In this document: positions 1-9,270 of the stretch, one piece after another
Numbering within the stretch: the first letter of the stretch is position 1
Layout of the letters: each line of letters starts with the position of its first letter
NCBI RefSeq assembly: GCF_034929435.1
Contig: NZ_JAYFUM010000017.1
Location: forward strand, 92,437 to 156,436
DNA length: 64,000 bases
Reading direction: 5' to 3'
From: Arcicella rigui
GTDB lineage: Bacteria > Bacteroidota > Bacteroidia > Cytophagales > Spirosomataceae
Translations under genes and position numbers: made by a program
Notes under the pieces: model-generated
Told to the model about the DNA's origin: nothing
What the model saw: the letters and a program-made list of their open reading frames with translations, nothing else
Databases searched by the model: none

Positions 1-1124
1 CCGAAAATGCTTCGGAAGCTTCTATCGTCAATAATTTAGATATTATAGGCGTAAATACTTTAGAAGAAGCCGTCGATTTTTTGAAGGGAACATTACAAAT
101 TGAACCTTTGGTAACGGATACTCGTGATATTTTCTTTCATTCTCAAAATGATTATGAAGCTGATTTTTCACATGTACAAGGACAAGAAAATATCAAAAGA
201 GCTTTAGAAATTGCCGCTGCTGGCGGACATAATGCCATTATGATTGGGCCTCCCGGTGCAGGGAAAACCATGTTGGCAAAAAGAATTCCTTCGATACTTC
301 CTCCTTTAACTTTACAAGAAGCACTCGAAACCACTAAAATCCATTCAGTAGCAGGAAAACTGGGAGCGAAAGCTACTTTAATTGCTACTCGTCCGTACCG
401 TTCGCCACATCATACGATTTCGGATGCGGCTTTGGTAGGAGGAGGGGGAAATCCACAACCTGGAGAAATTTCCTTAGCCCACAATGGCGTTTTGTTTTTG
501 GATGAATTACCCGAATTCAAGCGTTCGGCATTAGAAGTAATGCGTCAGCCTTTGGAAGAAAGAAAAGTATCTATTTCGAGAGCAAGATGGGCGGTAGAAT
601 TTCCATCAAGTTTTATGTTGATTGCTTCCATGAACCCTTGTCCTTGTGGCTATTACAATCATCCAGAAAAAGAGTGCGTTTGTGGCCCGGGTGTAGTGCA
701 GAAGTATTTAAATAAAATTTCAGGGCCTTTGTTAGATAGAATCGACTTGCACGTAGAAGTAACGCCCGTAAAATTTGAACAATTGTCTTCTAATAGAAAA
801 TCAGAAAGTTCGGCAGAAATTCGGGAGAGGGTAATTAAAGCCCGAGAAATACAAACCGCTCGTTTTAAAGACCACCCAAACATTTACTCCAATGCCATGA
901 TGCCCTCGCAAATGGTAAAAGAAGTATGCGTAATCAGTACGGCAGGAATTGCTTTATTGAAAAGAGCGATGGAAAGACTTCAATTATCAGCAAGAGCTTA
1001 TGATAGAATTTTGCGAGTAGCTCGCACGATTTCAGACTTAGCAGGCACAGAGGAGATTCGTACAGAACACCTCGCCGAAGCGATACAGTACAGAAGTTTA
1101 GACAGAGAAAATTGGGCAGGTTGA
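1..1124 (+). CDS. comM: YifB/ComM family AAA+ ATPase, 3' part (5' end outside window)
   Basis: The reading frame is open to the left edge (frame starting at base 3), so only the C-terminal part is present. A Walker A motif GPPGAGKT lies at 246-269, followed by a Walker B region with LFLDELPEF and a cysteine cluster (PCPCGYY, then CVCGPG). This layout is that of the Mg-chelatase-like ComM/YifB family, hexameric helicases that promote branch migration during natural transformation. The codons just before the TTG at 81 (reading EEAVDFLKG) fit the usual end of the N-terminal Lon-protease-like domain, so TTG at 81 is not the start. It ends one base before a strong hairpin and faces the convergent fucose-synthase gene. 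Family is secure; a role in DNA uptake is inferred from the family. Confidence 0.93.
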   Translation, partial: ENASEASIVNNLDIIGVNTLEEAVDFLKGTLQIEPLVTDTRDIFFHSQNDYEADFSHVQGQENIKRALEIAAAGGHNAIMIGPPGAGKTMLAKRIPSILPPLTLQEALETTKIHSVAGKLGAKATLIATRPYRSPHHTISDAALVGGGGNPQPGEISLAHNGVLFLDELPEFKRSALEVMRQPLEERKVSISRARWAVEFPSSFMLIASMNPCPCGYYNHPEKECVCGPGVVQKYLNKISGPLLDRIDLHVEVTPVKFEQLSSNRKSESSAEIRERVIKAREIQTARFKDHPNIYSNAMMPSQMVKEVCVISTAGIALLKRAMERLQLSARAYDRILRVARTISDLAGTEEIRTEHLAEAIQYRSLDRENWAG

Positions 1125-1172
1125 TTTTAAGGCGTTGGAAGCTTTGTTCGGAAAGCTTCCAACGCCTTAAAA
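1125..1172. terminator. Bidirectional hairpin terminator with 21-bp perfect stem
   Basis: Two arms of 21 bases (1125-1145 and 1152-1172) are perfectly complementary around a six-base loop GTTCGG. The left arm begins TTTT and the right arm ends AAAA, so both strands carry a U-tract. It fills exactly the space between the two convergent stop codons. Confidence 0.9.
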
Positions 1173-2114
1173 CTATAATCTTAAACTATCATGATGAACT
1201 AAGAAGTCTTGATAAGCCAAAGCAATTCCTTGTTCCAGCTCGATGGTGTGTTTCCAGCCTTTGGCATGGAGTTTTGAAACATCCATTAACTTTCTGGGTG
1301 TTCCGTCTGGTTTAGAAGTATCCCAAATTAATTCGCCTTCAAAACCAACTACTTTTTTCACCGTTTCGGCTAATTCTTTGATGGTTACGTCTGTACCAGT
1401 TCCTACGTTGATAAATTCTTCTTCGCTATAATTTTCCATCAAATAAGCACAAGCTTCTGCCAAGTCGTCGGCATGTAAAAACTCACGCATTGGCGAACCT
1501 GTTCCCCAAAGGGTAACAGAAGTACTTCCTGCTAATTTGGCTTCATGAAATTTACGAATCATCGCAGGCATTACGTGCGATTTTTCTAAATCATAATTAT
1601 CATTTGGACCATAAAGATTGGTAGGCATTACAGAAATAAAATCACAGCCGTACTGGCGTCTGTACGATTCACACATTTTAATACCTGCAATTTTCGCAAT
1701 GGCATAAGGCTCGTTGGTTTGTTCCAATAAACCTGTTAGCAAGTACTCTTCTTTCAAAGGTTGAGGAGCTAATTTTGGATAAATACAAGAAGAACCCAAA
1801 AACATCAACTTCTTTACCTTATTCACAAAAGCACTGTGAATGACATTGTTTTGGATAGATAAATTTTCGTACAAGAAATCAGCACGATAAGTATTATTGG
1901 CAATAATGCCTCCTACTTTAGCTGCTGCCAGAAATACATAGTCTGGTTTTTCTTGTTCAAAAAAATCGGCTACTGCTTGTTGATTGCGTAAGTCGAGTTC
2001 CTTCGAGGTTTTTAGTACAAAATTGCTAAAACCTTTTTCTTGTAGTTTTCTAAGAATTGCCGAACCCACCATTCCTCTGTGGCCAGCAATGTAAATTTTT
2101 GCGTTTTTTTCCAA
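1173..2114 (-). CDS. fcl: GDP-L-fucose synthase (GDP-4-keto-6-deoxy-mannose epimerase/reductase)
   Basis: A 313-residue extended short-chain dehydrogenase. The NADP-binding glycine motif GHRGMVGSA is at residues 11-19, the catalytic Ser-Cys region (LGSSCIYP) near 108-110 and the Tyr137-x3-Lys141 pair in YAIAK. PTNLYGPNDNY is typical of the family. It converts GDP-4-keto-6-deoxy-D-mannose to GDP-L-fucose for surface polysaccharide. The usual partner gmd (GDP-mannose 4,6-dehydratase) is not in the window. Convergent with the ComM gene; start at ATG 2114 gives the standard length (about 310-320). Confidence 0.95.
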   Translation of the reverse strand: MEKNAKIYIAGHRGMVGSAILRKLQEKGFSNFVLKTSKELDLRNQQAVADFFEQEKPDYVFLAAAKVGGIIANNTYRADFLYENLSIQNNVIHSAFVNKVKKLMFLGSSCIYPKLAPQPLKEEYLLTGLLEQTNEPYAIAKIAGIKMCESYRRQYGCDFISVMPTNLYGPNDNYDLEKSHVMPAMIRKFHEAKLAGSTSVTLWGTGSPMREFLHADDLAEACAYLMENYSEEEFINVGTGTDVTIKELAETVKKVVGFEGELIWDTSKPDGTPRKLMDVSKLHAKGWKHTIELEQGIALAYQDFLVHHDSLRL

Positions 2115-2307
2115 GATTAAAATATAGTATAGTTTACGCTGTTCGTGTGATAGAGTGAAAATCCTTATCTTTACTTATAAAAATAAATAAATCAAATTTT
2201 CGTTCACAAAGGTAATACTTTCAAGTGTATAACTGGAAAAACTCCACGTTTGAAACATCCTGATTTACAATTCTTTTGATTCAATACTTATCTTTCATCC
2301 AATAGCA

Positions 2308-3300
2308 ATGAAGTCTTTTTTATTCATTTTTCTTTTTATGTTGGGGCTTTCTCTGAATGTCGTTTTTGCACAAAACGAGGATTTTAAGACGAACGCCAAA
2401 CCGCAAACAGATACTTCTGCAAAGAAAAAAGGCGGAATTTTAGGCGGTTTAATACAGTCGGATTTATTAGATAATTTGAAAAATGCGAAAAAAAACATCA
2501 AAGAAAACCAAGATGAATTCAAACGACTGGGAACTGATGCGGGAGATTTGGCGGCTGATTTAGGATTGAAAATTAATAAATCAAAAAAGAAAAATAAAGG
2601 CAAGAAAAAGCCCAAAGATGAATACGAGGGCATAAAGTTTGAATTGCGTATCGGGGAATATGGTTCGGGAACAAGGCTGACTTTTGAAGAAATTCACGTT
2701 TTGCGGAATCCAGACGAAGCCGAACCGAGTATTTATGCCAAAGAAATTTGGTGGTACGACCCTAAACTTAGGAAAATCACAAACGTACCTCGGAAAGATA
2801 AAGATTACGGAGAAGTTTGTCACGGGCCTTATAAAAAATATGTCAATGATGAACTGATAGAAGAAGGCTTTTTTTATGTGGGCGTAAAAGACGGACGTTG
2901 GGAAACCTACAACCAACAGTACATATTGCAAAGTAAGGAAAAATATAAAAAAGGTTTTTTAGCCGATGCAAGAATTAGTTATTACGATAAAGCCGAAACT
3001 AAAATAAAAGAAGTTATTCCTGTAAGATTCAATAAAGTAACGGGCGATTATCGCTCCTTTTACGAAGGCGGACAACTGAAAGAAGAAGGTAAATTTGATG
3101 ATAGCGTAAAAGTAGGACGTTGGCGAGAGTATCATCAATTTGGTTCGATGGGGCGTTTGAAAAAAGAAACACTTTATGCCAAAGATAAATTTGATATTTT
3201 TGAACCTGTTGTTTTACAGGAAAGAGACGCACAAGGCAAGCTTATTTATGAAGCTCCCAAACAAGTAAAAAAGAAAAATGAAGAAATAGATGAAAATTAA
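2308..3300 (+). CDS. Secreted MORN-repeat-like protein of unknown function
   Basis: 330 residues starting with a signal peptide (hydrophobic stretch ending in VVFAQ, cleavage predicted near residue 22). The middle has a very lysine-rich low-complexity patch (KKKNKGKKKPK, about residues 93-104). The C-terminal half holds MORN-like strands of the type found in YwqK-family proteins: GPYKKYVNDELIEEG, KDGRWETY, GGQLKEEGKFDD, KVGRWREY. Such repeats pack as beta hairpins and are common in exported proteins of Bacteroidota; the biochemical role is not known. It stands alone, with a 190-bp upstream gap after the divergent fucose-synthase gene. Confidence 0.75.
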   Translation: MKSFLFIFLFMLGLSLNVVFAQNEDFKTNAKPQTDTSAKKKGGILGGLIQSDLLDNLKNAKKNIKENQDEFKRLGTDAGDLAADLGLKINKSKKKNKGKKKPKDEYEGIKFELRIGEYGSGTRLTFEEIHVLRNPDEAEPSIYAKEIWWYDPKLRKITNVPRKDKDYGEVCHGPYKKYVNDELIEEGFFYVGVKDGRWETYNQQYILQSKEKYKKGFLADARISYYDKAETKIKEVIPVRFNKVTGDYRSFYEGGQLKEEGKFDDSVKVGRWREYHQFGSMGRLKKETLYAKDKFDIFEPVVLQERDAQGKLIYEAPKQVKKKNEEIDEN

Positions 3301-3340
3301 AATACTATTAGGTAAACACATTTAAGCATGTCTTTTATTT

Positions 3341-3418
3341 ATGTAAATAGCTGATTATTAAATGCCTAAAATACTAATAACCAATCACTTTTTACTAATC
3401 ACTACTTAACCACTTACT
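3341..3418. repeat. Intergenic repeat, 'AATCACT' type 7-bp-periodic
   Basis: Directly before the MFS gene. It contains GATTATTA then AATCACTTTTTACTAATCAC, in which ACT recurs every seven bases. The latter string recurs at 32710-32729 and in a shortened form near 41468. Confidence 0.6.
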
Positions 3419-4648
3419 ATGAAAAAACGTCATCAAGTACTATTGGTACTTGCTATTCTTTCGATAATTACCTTTCTTGACCGAATCGCCTTTTCCACCG
3501 CAGGCGAACGGATTACGAAAGAATTAGACTTATCAGCCGTTCAATGGGGTTGGATTTTGGGTTCATTCACTTTAGCTTACGCTCTTTTTGAAATACCGAC
3601 GGGCTTGCTTGGCGATAAAATGGGAGCAAAGTCGGTGCTGATTAGAGTAGTACTTTGGTGGTCATTTTTTACCATTCTTACAGGTTTTGCTACGGGTTTT
3701 GTATCCTTATTGGTCATTCGTTTTTTATTTGGTATCGGCGAAGCAGGAGCGTATCCCAACATGGCAATTACCGTTGCCAAGTGGTTTCCTGCCAACGAAC
3801 GTGGACAAGCTCAAGCCATTATTTGGGGGGCATCACGCATTGGAGCGGGACTTACGCCCTTTTTAGTAATACCCATTCAGCAAAAATTTGGTTGGCAAGC
3901 TTCTTTCTACGTGTTGGGTGGAGTAGGAGTGATTTGGGTGATTTTCTGGCAACTTTGGCATAAAGAAGACCCAACTGAAGCAAAAGATATTGCCGAAAAT
4001 GAACTTGCCGATATTTTAAAAAATAGGCAATTGAGCAGTCATTCGGGAGATATTTCTATTTTTAAATTATTGAATAATAAAAACTTATGGTATCTCATGG
4101 CAATGTATGCCTGTTATGCCACAGGAGTATATTTTTTCCAAAGTTGGCTACCCAAATACTTGCAACAAGGCCGAGGAATAAGTGAAGACCAATTGAAATA
4201 CATTAGTGCAGCTCCGTTTTTATTAGCCACCATCGGCTGTTTTTTAGGCGGTTTTTTGAGTGATATTTTAGTGAAAAAATATGGCAAGAAATGGGGAAGA
4301 AGAATTGTCCCGATAGTAGGTTTAGGAGTATCAGGCGTATTTTTGATTGTATCGGCACTTACTGTCAACAATACCGTAGCCATCATTTTACTATCAGTAG
4401 GAATGGCATTTATGGACGTTACTGCACCCGTAGCTTGGGCGGTTTCAATGGATATTGGTGGTACAAGAAGCGGCTCAATTTCAGGAGCGATGAATTCGGC
4501 AGGTTTATTGGCGGCTTATTGCAGTACTGTAAGTTTCGGTTATTTAGCCACCAACTTTGGCTATAATTTTCCAGTACTTCTTTTAGGAATCGTCGTCATT
4601 ATCGGAGCATTCCTTTGGCTAAAAATTAACGCAGAAGAGCAGGTGTAG
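3419..4648 (+). CDS. MFS transporter, anion:cation symporter (ACS)-like
   Basis: 409 residues with about 12 hydrophobic segments. The first helix region holds TFLDRIAFS and the loop after helix 2 has the MFS signature GDKMGAKS (residues near 66-73). The DRxxFS-like start, the PTG following helix 2 and the EAGAYPN motif in helix 4 resemble ACS-family carriers (hexuronate, glucarate, tricarboxylate or phthalate type). Substrate cannot be read from the sequence. Monocistronic: preceded by an intergenic repeat and followed by a hairpin terminator. Confidence 0.85.
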   Translation: MKKRHQVLLVLAILSIITFLDRIAFSTAGERITKELDLSAVQWGWILGSFTLAYALFEIPTGLLGDKMGAKSVLIRVVLWWSFFTILTGFATGFVSLLVIRFLFGIGEAGAYPNMAITVAKWFPANERGQAQAIIWGASRIGAGLTPFLVIPIQQKFGWQASFYVLGGVGVIWVIFWQLWHKEDPTEAKDIAENELADILKNRQLSSHSGDISIFKLLNNKNLWYLMAMYACYATGVYFFQSWLPKYLQQGRGISEDQLKYISAAPFLLATIGCFLGGFLSDILVKKYGKKWGRRIVPIVGLGVSGVFLIVSALTVNNTVAIILLSVGMAFMDVTAPVAWAVSMDIGGTRSGSISGAMNSAGLLAAYCSTVSFGYLATNFGYNFPVLLLGIVVIIGAFLWLKINAEEQV

Positions 4649-4680
4649 GAATGAAAGTACCTCTCATATTATTGATAAAT

Positions 4681-4720
4681 AAGCAAGATGGCTGTCTGTT
4701 TTTGGGCAGCCATTTTGCTT
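4681..4720 (+). terminator. Hairpin terminator after MFS gene
   Basis: Arms 4681-4694 and 4707-4720 pair over 14 bases with one G:U pair (core ATGGCTG / CAGCCAT). A/T-rich flanks on both sides. Confidence 0.75.
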
Positions 4721-4792
4721 GTTCTACTATAAATGTTTTTACAGTTGTGAAATAGTTATGGGAATTAAGAAATAAAATACTTTATAAACAAA

Positions 4793-5506
4793 ATGAAAAT
4801 TATTACTTGGAACTGTAATGGAGCTTTTAGAAAAAAGTTTGAAAGTCTTTTAGATTTCGACGCTGATTTGATTATTGTTCAAGAATGTGAAAATCCTGCC
4901 GAAACCAAAGATAAAAAATACGTAGATTGGGCTGTAAACTATTTATGGGTTGGGGATACTAAGAGTAAAGGCATTGGTGTATTTGCAAAGCAAAATATTG
5001 ATTTACAGCGACTAAATTGGTCAGATATTTATAGCGGACACAAAGTCAAATACTTCCTTCCTTGTTCTGTAAATAAACAATTTGAATTACTTGCAGTTTG
5101 GACACATCAAAATAATTCACCAAACTTTGGTTATATCGGACAGTTCTGGAAATATTTACAGATAAATAAACGCCATCTAACCAATACTATCATCGCTGGA
5201 GATTTTAATAGTAATACTATTTGGGATGAATGGGACAGATGGTGGAATCATTCAGATGTAGTAAAGGAGTTAAAAGCAGTCAATATTGAGAGCCTTTATC
5301 ATACTTTTACTAAAGAAGAACAAGGTAAAGAATCCCAACCTACTTTTTTCTTACATCGCAATACGCTAAAGCCATATCACATAGATTATTGCTTTGCTTC
5401 CATGCAATTTGTTGATAAACTTAATAATGTTACCATAGAACCTTTTGAAAAATGGAAGCATTTAAGCGACCATTCACCGATGATAATTGTGTTTAGCGAT
5501 AAGTAA
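4793..5506 (+). CDS. Endonuclease/exonuclease/phosphatase (EEP) fold protein
   Basis: 237 residues with the EEP metal-dependent phosphoesterase signature in order: ITWNCNGA at the N-terminus, VQECENP (metal-binding Glu near residue 32), AGDFNSN (near 140, Asp/Asn pair) and SDHSPM close to the C-terminus (catalytic His). No signal peptide, so probably cytoplasmic. The family includes exonuclease III-like nucleases and other phosphodiesterases; the substrate is open. It sits just before the convergent IetAS genes, so it may belong to the same accessory island, but its own promoter gap and opposite strand argue against a joint operon. Confidence 0.85.
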   Translation: MKIITWNCNGAFRKKFESLLDFDADLIIVQECENPAETKDKKYVDWAVNYLWVGDTKSKGIGVFAKQNIDLQRLNWSDIYSGHKVKYFLPCSVNKQFELLAVWTHQNNSPNFGYIGQFWKYLQINKRHLTNTIIAGDFNSNTIWDEWDRWWNHSDVVKELKAVNIESLYHTFTKEEQGKESQPTFFLHRNTLKPYHIDYCFASMQFVDKLNNVTIEPFEKWKHLSDHSPMIIVFSDK

Positions 5507-5614
5507 AATAGGCTCTTTAAAAATATTAATGCTCAGAGGAAAATTAAAAATGGATTGAGGAAGATATAGACACCTTCCCTTTAGTTGTACTGAATTCTCT
5601 GTATTTTTCGCTTA

Positions 5615-8089
5615 TCATACTAATACTTTCTGTTCAATTTCATTGAATACAGGAGTGTATAAATCTATTTCTTTTTCCTCTGTTTCTAATGAAACTATTA
5701 AACTGTAACGTACTTTTTCATTAAATTTCTTCTGTCTCTTCAAATTTTTATACCATCCATTCTTAGGAAAAACAGCCAAAATATTTCTTTTAGACATTTC
5801 TCTGCCCGTTGATGTAATAAAATCTTTTCTGATAGAACCCTTTGAATTACTATTTTTTCCAATTTCCCATTCTACCCCTTTTCTGTCAGGTCTATTTTCT
5901 TTTGTTTCATTTTCAGGTTTTGAAATACGAATTTTGAATTCATCTTCGGTTTCATTTCGCTTATTTATGTCAAAATCTAATTGATGAGAATGATATGCAT
6001 AATGCGTTGCTAATCTTCTACTCCCAGGATTAGGCTCTATATAGTACGATAATGTAACGGTTAATTTAACATTTTTTTCTTCTAATGACTCTAATGCTTC
6101 TTTGGGCCAAGGAAGTTTAAAAAGGTGATATTCATTGTATTGTCCTTTTGATTGTTCAAATTTATAAGGTTGTATTTCTCGTTCTATAATAAGTGTTAAA
6201 GAGTTATTAGCACTGAACATTGCTTTTTGAAGATTAGGAACACCGTATCCTACGGTTCTTAAAACTTCAAACTTGCTTTTTCCAGTTATCATTTGTGGAG
6301 TCCAATCAGCAGAATGAACAAGTAATCCTCTTATCGTTTCGACCCAATAATTAGGATATATTGTCCTTAATTCAGCGACCATTTTTGAAGCTATACCTGC
6401 GGCTCCACTTGTATCACCAAAATTTGTAAATTTTTTATAATTAAAATCTTTGCTCAATGAAGTAACATCTAAGCTATTATACCCTGTTACATCTCCATTG
6501 GAGTCATAGACTAAATTTCCTCCTTCAAATACCACATCTGGTTTGATACTCCAATTTTTATCAAAAAGTAAAGATGTGGAATTACTTGGAGCCATAGCTC
6601 CATATTCTGCCAGAGGTTTATAGCCTGTTGAAATATCTATCTTTACTTTTCTTGTATAAGTTCCAATCGTTAAGGCATTATATGCTTGTGCTGGATCGTG
6701 AATACATTCTGTTTCATTTAAGGCTGGGTAGTCCTCTCGCTTTGTAATATATACATTACCCCCACTAATAATAAATAGTTGAGGTTCAGAATATTTCCCA
6801 AAACATAAATTATCAATTGAAGATGACCAAGAGGAAGGACGACCATTAAATCTGAAATTATGGTCTGTAACTGTTAAACAAAAAATTCTTTGATTTGTAG
6901 GTCTATCTATCGAGGGAGTTGCCACAGCACTCTCCATAATTGCACCATATAACTCAGGGTCATTAGGCTTATTATGGAACAAAATTTTAAATGATTCAAG
7001 CCCATGATAAATATCAATTTTATCTTTTGAGCTTAGAGCATCGGTTAAATCTCCATATAGAGCAAGTCCCGCTACACCTGTTCCGTGTCCATCAAAAGGA
7101 TGACTATCTTCAGTACCCCAAGAAGAATTATAAGTATATAAGTGACTATCAGGAAGAAAGGGATTTATTAACGGATGTTTATTATTTACTCCTGAATCCA
7201 ATAAACAAACTAATATGCTATTTTCATCAAATTTACAGTTAGTTCTTTGTTGTAAATCTTCTAACCATGCCTTTTTATCACCATAGGTAACATTCTTATC
7301 TAAAATAAAATCTGCAATTTCTTGTGGTTTACGAAGTTCTGCTAAGTTGTCAAGCAGTAATAGAGAACTTGAAAGCTGCTTTGCACTTCCTTTTACTAAT
7401 TTAACAACATACTCAGCTAACTCAATTTGAGAAACTCCAATTTGACATCCTACCCCCTCTAAATTTTGAGAAACTTCTGCTAACTTATCTTTGTAATTGT
7501 CCGTTTTCCTAAACCAAACCTCCCACCAGATATTTTCTTTTTCATTAGGAAATGGAATTTCAGGAGAATCAGCCCAGAAAGATTTTAACGTTGCAATTTC
7601 TATATTACTTATATTATTCAGTAAAGCTTGATTACTAAATTTACCTTTCTCTGTGTCTTTAAGAGGGTCTAAAAAGTTTTTAATTTTTTGAATAAACTCA
7701 GTTATACCTCGTTCATTTACAACCACTAATACAGTACTCCTAAATTCTATTTTACCTTCAACTCTTCTCTCTTCATTTTCAATTTTTAAAAGTTGGAATA
7801 AAACTTTATTCTTTTTAACCCCATCTTTATCAAATTTATCAAAATCTAATTTTGTACCCCATTCTGATGTAAACTCAACATAGACTGAGTTATCTCTGGC
7901 AAAGTTTGTATTTTCAAGTAGTTGAAGATTGTAATGCTCTTTTACTTTCACTAATTTTTCAAGCAAATAATTACCAAACCACCTATCTCTTTCGATTAAC
8001 AGAGGATTATTAAGACTTTTATGAGGTGTTTTGTAGGGGCTTTCGCTGTAATACCCATTGACTTTAAGGTGTGACTTATTCTTTTTCAT
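5615..8089 (-). CDS. ietS: IetS-like subtilisin-family serine protease (anti-phage IetAS system)
   Basis: 824 residues without a signal peptide. A long N-terminal region (1-290) precedes an S8 subtilase domain with Asp298 (LLDSGV), His335 (DGHGTGVAGLA), oxyanion Asn445 (ISGGN) and Ser561 (GDTSGAAG). A beta-rich C-terminal part follows. The start overlaps the 3' end of the AAA ATPase gene by 14 bases, so the two are translationally coupled. A cytosolic subtilase of about 800 residues paired with a small AAA ATPase is the arrangement of IetAS, a known two-gene anti-phage defence system; how the protease triggers protection is not established. All catalytic residues are intact, so it should be active. 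Confidence 0.9.
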   Translation of the reverse strand: MKKNKSHLKVNGYYSESPYKTPHKSLNNPLLIERDRWFGNYLLEKLVKVKEHYNLQLLENTNFARDNSVYVEFTSEWGTKLDFDKFDKDGVKKNKVLFQLLKIENEERRVEGKIEFRSTVLVVVNERGITEFIQKIKNFLDPLKDTEKGKFSNQALLNNISNIEIATLKSFWADSPEIPFPNEKENIWWEVWFRKTDNYKDKLAEVSQNLEGVGCQIGVSQIELAEYVVKLVKGSAKQLSSSLLLLDNLAELRKPQEIADFILDKNVTYGDKKAWLEDLQQRTNCKFDENSILVCLLDSGVNNKHPLINPFLPDSHLYTYNSSWGTEDSHPFDGHGTGVAGLALYGDLTDALSSKDKIDIYHGLESFKILFHNKPNDPELYGAIMESAVATPSIDRPTNQRIFCLTVTDHNFRFNGRPSSWSSSIDNLCFGKYSEPQLFIISGGNVYITKREDYPALNETECIHDPAQAYNALTIGTYTRKVKIDISTGYKPLAEYGAMAPSNSTSLLFDKNWSIKPDVVFEGGNLVYDSNGDVTGYNSLDVTSLSKDFNYKKFTNFGDTSGAAGIASKMVAELRTIYPNYWVETIRGLLVHSADWTPQMITGKSKFEVLRTVGYGVPNLQKAMFSANNSLTLIIEREIQPYKFEQSKGQYNEYHLFKLPWPKEALESLEEKNVKLTVTLSYYIEPNPGSRRLATHYAYHSHQLDFDINKRNETEDEFKIRISKPENETKENRPDRKGVEWEIGKNSNSKGSIRKDFITSTGREMSKRNILAVFPKNGWYKNLKRQKKFNEKVRYSLIVSLETEEKEIDLYTPVFNEIEQKVLV

Positions 8090-9065
8090 TTACAGCATTT
8101 CTTGAATTTAATAAGCTTTTTAATGTTGATAATTCGAGAAGAGAAGAGTCATTAAGAATCATTTCTTTTATTGTATCCTTACAAATCCTTACAATCTCTG
8201 AATAGTTTAAACCCTTTGCAATTTTAGCAAGCTCTGTATAATTTACTTTACTGGAAAAAGTATAAGCTCTTGTATGTTTCTTGATAATATCAATTATATG
8301 CTTTTCATCTGGTAGAGGGTATTCTAAGATTTCATCAAATCTTCTAAATAGAGCTTTATCTAATGACTCTGGTAGATTCGTTGCAGCTATGATAATACTA
8401 TTACTCTGGTCTTTTTCAATATTAATTAAAAAGGAGTTTAAAACTCTTTTGATTTCTCCAATATCTTGACCTTGATTTCTTTGAGAACCAATAGAGTCAA
8501 ATTCATCAAATAGATAAACTGCTCTATGGTCATTCATTGCATCGAAAATCAATCTAAGCTTTGCTATTGATTCTCCTAAATATTTTGACATTAGACCATC
8601 AAGGCGAATTATATAAACAGCTATGCCAAGTTCTCCTGCAATTGCCTGTGCTGTCATTGTTTTACCCGTTCCAGGTGAACCTGTCAGTAATAATTTTCTT
8701 TTAGGCTCTAAATTGTGAGCTTTTAGTAATTGCCACTTTTCTTGTTCCTTGATAACTTTTGATAGCGTATTCTTTATATTTTCATCTAAAACCATATCAT
8801 TCATATTAATTTTAGGCTGAAATACCTCTATCAATTCTTGAAGTTCTCTTTTGGGTAGATTGAGAGGGACTGCTTTCTGTTGAATAACATTTAGCGTTCT
8901 TTCCTTCTTAGCTAAATCAATAAGCTTTTTTAGCTCTTGAGCAAAAGTAGTATGCCCTTGCTTAGCTTCAGTAGCCGCTATTTGCAAAGCAGTGGCAAAG
9001 AAACGAGCTTCATCTTCGTCTCCAAATGATTTTATTAAGGTTTTTATTTGGTCAGCGGCAGCCAT
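8076..9065 (-). CDS. ietA: IetA-like AAA+ ATPase (anti-phage IetAS system)
   Basis: 329 residues. An N-terminal helical region (1-95) precedes a classic AAA domain: Walker A GSPGTGKT at 129-136, Walker B LFDEFD with Asp187-Glu188, sensor-1 Asn230 (AATNLP) and arginine-finger pair Arg241-Arg242 (LFRRFDE). It resembles FtsH/proteasome-type AAA modules and is expected to regulate or feed the downstream subtilase. First gene of the two-gene operon. A possible -7 box TAATTTTG lies on the minus strand at 9087-9080, very close to the ATG, giving a short leader. Base composition is clearly more AT-rich than uvrA or cysN nearby, in keeping with acquired DNA. Confidence 0.9.
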   Translation of the reverse strand: MAAADQIKTLIKSFGDEDEARFFATALQIAATEAKQGHTTFAQELKKLIDLAKKERTLNVIQQKAVPLNLPKRELQELIEVFQPKINMNDMVLDENIKNTLSKVIKEQEKWQLLKAHNLEPKRKLLLTGSPGTGKTMTAQAIAGELGIAVYIIRLDGLMSKYLGESIAKLRLIFDAMNDHRAVYLFDEFDSIGSQRNQGQDIGEIKRVLNSFLINIEKDQSNSIIIAATNLPESLDKALFRRFDEILEYPLPDEKHIIDIIKKHTRAYTFSSKVNYTELAKIAKGLNYSEIVRICKDTIKEMILNDSSLLELSTLKSLLNSRNAVNEKE

Positions 9066-9195
9066 CAGAGTTTTTTTTACAAAATTACTTATATATAGCC
9101 TATATTACTAAAAATTGGTTTTAGATTTAAACTTGGGTATAAATATTTTTAATCAGGAGTATTACCATCATGCTGAAAACTATACAGTCTATAAA

Positions 9196-9223
9196 AAAAA
9201 GCCCCAAGAGATTGGGGCTTTTT
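9196..9223 (-). terminator. Rho-independent terminator
   Basis: Stem AAAAAGCCCCAA (9196-9207) pairs perfectly with 9212-9223 around loop GAGA. Lies downstream of the minus-strand gene ending at 9271 and before the ietA promoter; U-tracts occur on both strands. Confidence 0.9.
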
Positions 9224-9270
9224 CATTATCATTAAATCTTTATTTCTATAACCAAAGTCAATGATTGAGA

